Assembly: GCA_913043885.1 (NCBI GenBank)
Contig: CAJWOB010000183.1
Coordinates: 1-5,901 of the forward strand
DNA length: 5,901 nt
Direction: 5' to 3'
Source: an uncultured Spirochaetaceae bacterium
GTDB taxonomy: Bacteria; Spirochaetota; Spirochaetia; SZUA-6; Bin103
Part shown: piece after piece, positions 4,351 through 5,901 of the stretch
Numbering within the stretch: position 1 is the stretch's first letter
How the letters are laid out: each line of letters begins with the position of its first letter
Program-made: the position numbers and the translations under genes
Notes under the pieces: model-generated
What the model was told of the DNA's origin: nothing
Seen by the model: the letters and a program-made list of their open reading frames with translations, nothing else
Database searches by the model: none

Positions 4351-5223
4351 CTACTGGAACAGCTGCAAGACCGACTGCGGCTTGGCGTTGGCCTGAGCCA
4401 GCATGGCAGTTGCGGACTGCACCAGGATCTGATTCTTCACGAAGTCCACCATCGTCTCGGCCATGTCGGCGTCGCGGATGGTCGACTCGGAGGCTTGCAG
4501 GTTCTCGGCGCCAACCAACAGCCCGCCGATGGCGTGCTCGAGCCGGTTCTGATACGCACCCAGGTCGGCGCGCTGCTTGTTCACTGCCTTCAGCGCCTCG
4601 TCGACCAGACCGATCACCTGGTTGGCGCGGTCGGGGGTCGAGATCGAGACGAAGGTAGCGGTGTGTGGCAGCCCGTTGGCGCTCTGGATGCCGAGACCCT
4701 GAGCGGTCATGGTGCCGACATAGACACGCTCGCGCTGATCCATGTTGGCGCCGATGTGGAGCCACATGCTCGCAGTAACCAAGTTCTCGCCCGTCTCACG
4801 GGCAAATCGCCCGGTGAGAACGTTGAGGCCGTTGAACTGCGCGTGTGACGCGATCCGGTTGATCTCGTCGACCAGCTGCGATACCTCGACCTGGATCTGC
4901 ATGCGATCCTCCGGCGAGTAGAGGCCGTTGGAGGCCTGCACCGCCAGCTCGCGGAGCCGCTGCAGAAGGTCCTGGGTCTCCTGCAGGTAACCCTCGGTGG
5001 TCTGGATGAAGGAGATGCCGTCGGCGGCATTCTTCTCCGCCCGCAGCAGTCCTCGCACCTGCGACCGTAGCTTCTCAGATACGGCCAGACCCGAAGCATC
5101 GTCGCCGGCGCGGTTGATCCGCAGACCCGAAGACAGCTTCTCCATGTCACCGCTCACGTGCATGTCGTTGAACTTCAACGCACGTTGCGCGAACAGCGCG
5201 CTAATGTTGTGGTTAATGATCAT
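4351..5223 (-). CDS. flaB: Flagellin FlaB, periplasmic flagellar filament core
   Basis: FlaB proteins polymerise into the core of the spirochaete periplasmic flagellum and are exported by the flagellar type III apparatus without a signal peptide. The 290 residues match the usual FlaB length, with D0/D1 domains only and no variable outer domains. The N-terminus MIINHNISALFAQRAL, then LSSGLRINRAGDDASGLAVSE (split at Gly40) and LQRLRELAVQASNG (87-100), are classic. LHIGANMDQRERVYVG (155-170) is characteristic of spirochaete FlaB. The C-terminal helix NQILVQSATAMLAQAN (264-279) ends in SVLQLFQ. AAGGAGGA is an excellent Shine-Dalgarno sequence four bases before the ATG, and sits in a hairpin loop. 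The gene has a sigma-28-like promoter, a leader of about 137 bases and a five-hairpin 3' end, so it appears to be a single-gene transcript. Spirochaetes usually have several flaB copies; only this one is visible. Confidence 0.96.
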   Translation of the reverse strand: MIINHNISALFAQRALKFNDMHVSGDMEKLSSGLRINRAGDDASGLAVSEKLRSQVRGLLRAEKNAADGISFIQTTEGYLQETQDLLQRLRELAVQASNGLYSPEDRMQIQVEVSQLVDEINRIASHAQFNGLNVLTGRFARETGENLVTASMWLHIGANMDQRERVYVGTMTAQGLGIQSANGLPHTATFVSISTPDRANQVIGLVDEALKAVNKQRADLGAYQNRLEHAIGGLLVGAENLQASESTIRDADMAETMVDFVKNQILVQSATAMLAQANAKPQSVLQLFQ

Positions 5224-5242
5224 TCAATCCTCCTTGATTGAA
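5223..5242 (-). promoter_or_regulatory. Hairpin presenting the flaB ribosome binding site in its loop
   Basis: On the minus strand TTCAATC (5242-5236) pairs perfectly with GATTGAA (5229-5223), leaving the loop AAGGAG (5235-5230), the Shine-Dalgarno core. The last paired A is the first base of the ATG. Around the loop, TCAAGGAGGA agrees with six of the eight fixed positions of the CsrA motif ACANGGANGU. A GGA in a loop over the ribosome binding site is the usual CsrA repressor site. Direct folding control is another possibility. Confidence 0.7.
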
Positions 5243-5246
5243 GCTC

Positions 5247-5264
5247 CCGAACGTCCCTGTTCGG
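5247..5264 (-). promoter_or_regulatory. Upstream CsrA-type hairpin in the flaB leader
   Basis: CCGAAC (5264-5259) pairs perfectly with GTTCGG (5252-5247), exposing the loop AGGGAC. The stretch ACAGGGACGT (5260-5251) fits the CsrA SELEX core ACANGGANGU at all eight fixed positions, with GGA in the loop. It ends four bases before the ribosome-binding-site hairpin. The two GGA motifs are 23 bases apart, a distance one CsrA dimer can bridge. Confidence 0.7.
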
Positions 5265-5366
5265 TTGGCAGGCGTTGCCCCACAACTACCTGGCGCCCCC
5301 TGCCGGCTCGGGCCCTGCCTCGCGTAGCGCCTATGCCCACGCCAGGCGGACCTTCGCTCTTCTAGA

Positions 5367-5393
5367 TGATCGGAACGAACGCGCGCGGCTTTA
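5367..5393 (-). promoter_or_regulatory. Sigma-28 (FliA-type) promoter of flaB
   Basis: TAAA (5393-5390), exactly 15 bases, then TCCGATCA (5374-5367) matches the motility sigma factor consensus TAAA-N15-GCCGATAA at ten of twelve positions. Transcription would start near 5360, giving a leader of about 137 bases. The -35 element is only four bases from the start codon of the divergent thiamine pyrophosphokinase gene, so the two promoters may interfere. Confidence 0.7.
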
Positions 5394-5397
5394 GCAA

Positions 5398-5841
5398 ATG
5401 AAAGGCGTGCTGCTGCTCGGCGGCGAAGGCCCGACCAGCGGTGCCGCTGCCGCTCGGGCTGTCGAGACACTGCGTGCCGCCGACCGCGTCGTGGCTGCGG
5501 ACTCAGGCTACGACCTGGCGATAGCACTAGGCGTAGAGCCTGATCTCGTAGTCGGAGATCTGGACTCGGTGCAGGCGCGTGAGGCCGTTGCGCGGCTGTC
5601 CGCGGACCGGGTGCAGCGATGGCCCGCCGACAAGGATCACACCGACGCCGAGCTTGGTGTGGCATCGCTCCACGACGCGGGGTGCTCGCACATAGCCGTC
5701 GTCGGCGGTGGCGGGCGCCGCCTTGGCGGCGGTGGCCGTCGAGGGCGGCTTGGGCGGCGGCGGGTGGGCCGCCGACAACCGCGCGTGGAACGACGACGTC
5801 GTCGGGGCGCTGCTGAAAGCGCTCACGTTCACCGGCAATAA
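5398..5841 (+). CDS. thiN: Thiamine pyrophosphokinase, C-terminal half missing or frameshifted
   Basis: This enzyme transfers pyrophosphate from ATP to thiamine, making thiamine diphosphate. The N-terminal half is clear: a glycine-rich start (MKGVLLLGGEG), AADSGYDLAIALGVEPDLVVGDLDSV (split at Leu44) with Asp54 and Asp56, and WPADKDHTDAELG (75-87), the ATP/metal-binding segment. After HIAVVGGGGRRL (98-109) family members continue with an Asp-His pair and a full thiamine-binding domain, for about 200-220 residues. Here the frame turns into Gly/Arg-rich, low-complexity sequence and stops at residue 147. No frame restores the family sequence. The gene is therefore truncated, fused to foreign sequence, or affected by a sequencing or assembly error in the GGC-rich stretch. 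No good Shine-Dalgarno sequence precedes the ATG; its start abuts the flaB promoter. Confidence 0.75.
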   Translation: MKGVLLLGGEGPTSGAAAARAVETLRAADRVVAADSGYDLAIALGVEPDLVVGDLDSVQAREAVARLSADRVQRWPADKDHTDAELGVASLHDAGCSHIAVVGGGGRRLGGGGRRGRLGRRRVGRRQPRVERRRRRGAAESAHVHRQ

Positions 5842-5901
5842 CTTTTCGTGGAAGGCGCTGCTGCAGAGCCGCGCGATGCCGGAGGTGTTTCCCGCGCACT
5901 A
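5696..5901 (+). CDS. Open frame of an unrecognised protein running off the right edge
   Basis: Just after a TAG at 5693, the frame one base on from thiamine pyrophosphokinase is open to the window end. It reads AALAAVAVEGGLGGGGWAAD, then NRAWNDDVVGALLKALTFTG, then NNFSWKALLQSRAMPEVFPA. The later part has normal amino acid composition, amphipathic spacing and G/C-ending codons, so it looks like real coding sequence. The overlapping kinase frame is Arg-rich here. I do not recognise the protein. GTG codons at 5708 and 5732 could start it, without a ribosome binding site, but it more likely represents the middle of a protein joined here by rearrangement or misassembly. Confidence 0.4.

Noticed and set aside
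5213..5899. Minus-strand open frame spanning the flaB upstream region and the kinase
   Set aside because: It covers the flaB promoter, leader hairpins and start codon, and its composition is Arg/Pro/Ala low-complexity, typical of a high-GC shadow frame.

Overview
The window looks like a piece of a high-GC spirochaete (Spirochaetota, close to the Spirochaeta/Treponema group). The main evidence is a complete flagellin with the sequence features of FlaB, the core of periplasmic flagellar filaments. The cluster coaD - rpmF - acpP - rnc is also a familiar arrangement in that phylum. All coding regions have strongly G/C-biased third codon positions.

Layout: (1) 1-366, minus strand: the start of an unidentified gene that runs off the left edge, preceded by and overlapping a small two-helix membrane protein. 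(2) 367-536: a divergent intergenic region with an AT-rich core. (3) 537-2473, plus strand: coaD (phosphopantetheine adenylyltransferase), a near-consensus promoter, rpmF (ribosomal protein bL32), acpP (acyl carrier protein) and rnc (RNase III), with strong hairpins on both sides of acpP. (4) 2474-2746: a gap between convergent genes with nested, mutually exclusive inverted repeats. (5) 2747-4126, minus strand: a CCA-adding tRNA nucleotidyltransferase with a C-terminal HD domain. (6) 4187-4346: a chain of five hairpins, the last being an intrinsic terminator, directly behind flagellin. (7) 4351-5223, minus strand: flagellin FlaB, with a leader carrying two GGA-in-loop hairpins and a sigma-28-type promoter. 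(8) 5398 to the end, plus strand: a thiamine pyrophosphokinase whose family sequence stops abruptly near 5726. The last 200 bases read as a different, unrecognised protein in another frame.

How the genes fit together: CoaD makes the coenzyme A precursor that supplies the phosphopantetheine arm of AcpP. bL32 and RNase III belong to ribosome production, and RNase III may also act on hairpins in its own transcript. The flagellin gene is a self-contained unit with its own sigma-28-type promoter, structured leader and hairpin-rich 3' end. The most notable result is that leader. It has one perfect match to the CsrA consensus in a hairpin loop, and a second hairpin that puts the Shine-Dalgarno sequence in its loop. 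This is the architecture known from CsrA-FliW control of flagellin. All functional readings come from sequence inspection alone; no search or folding program was run.
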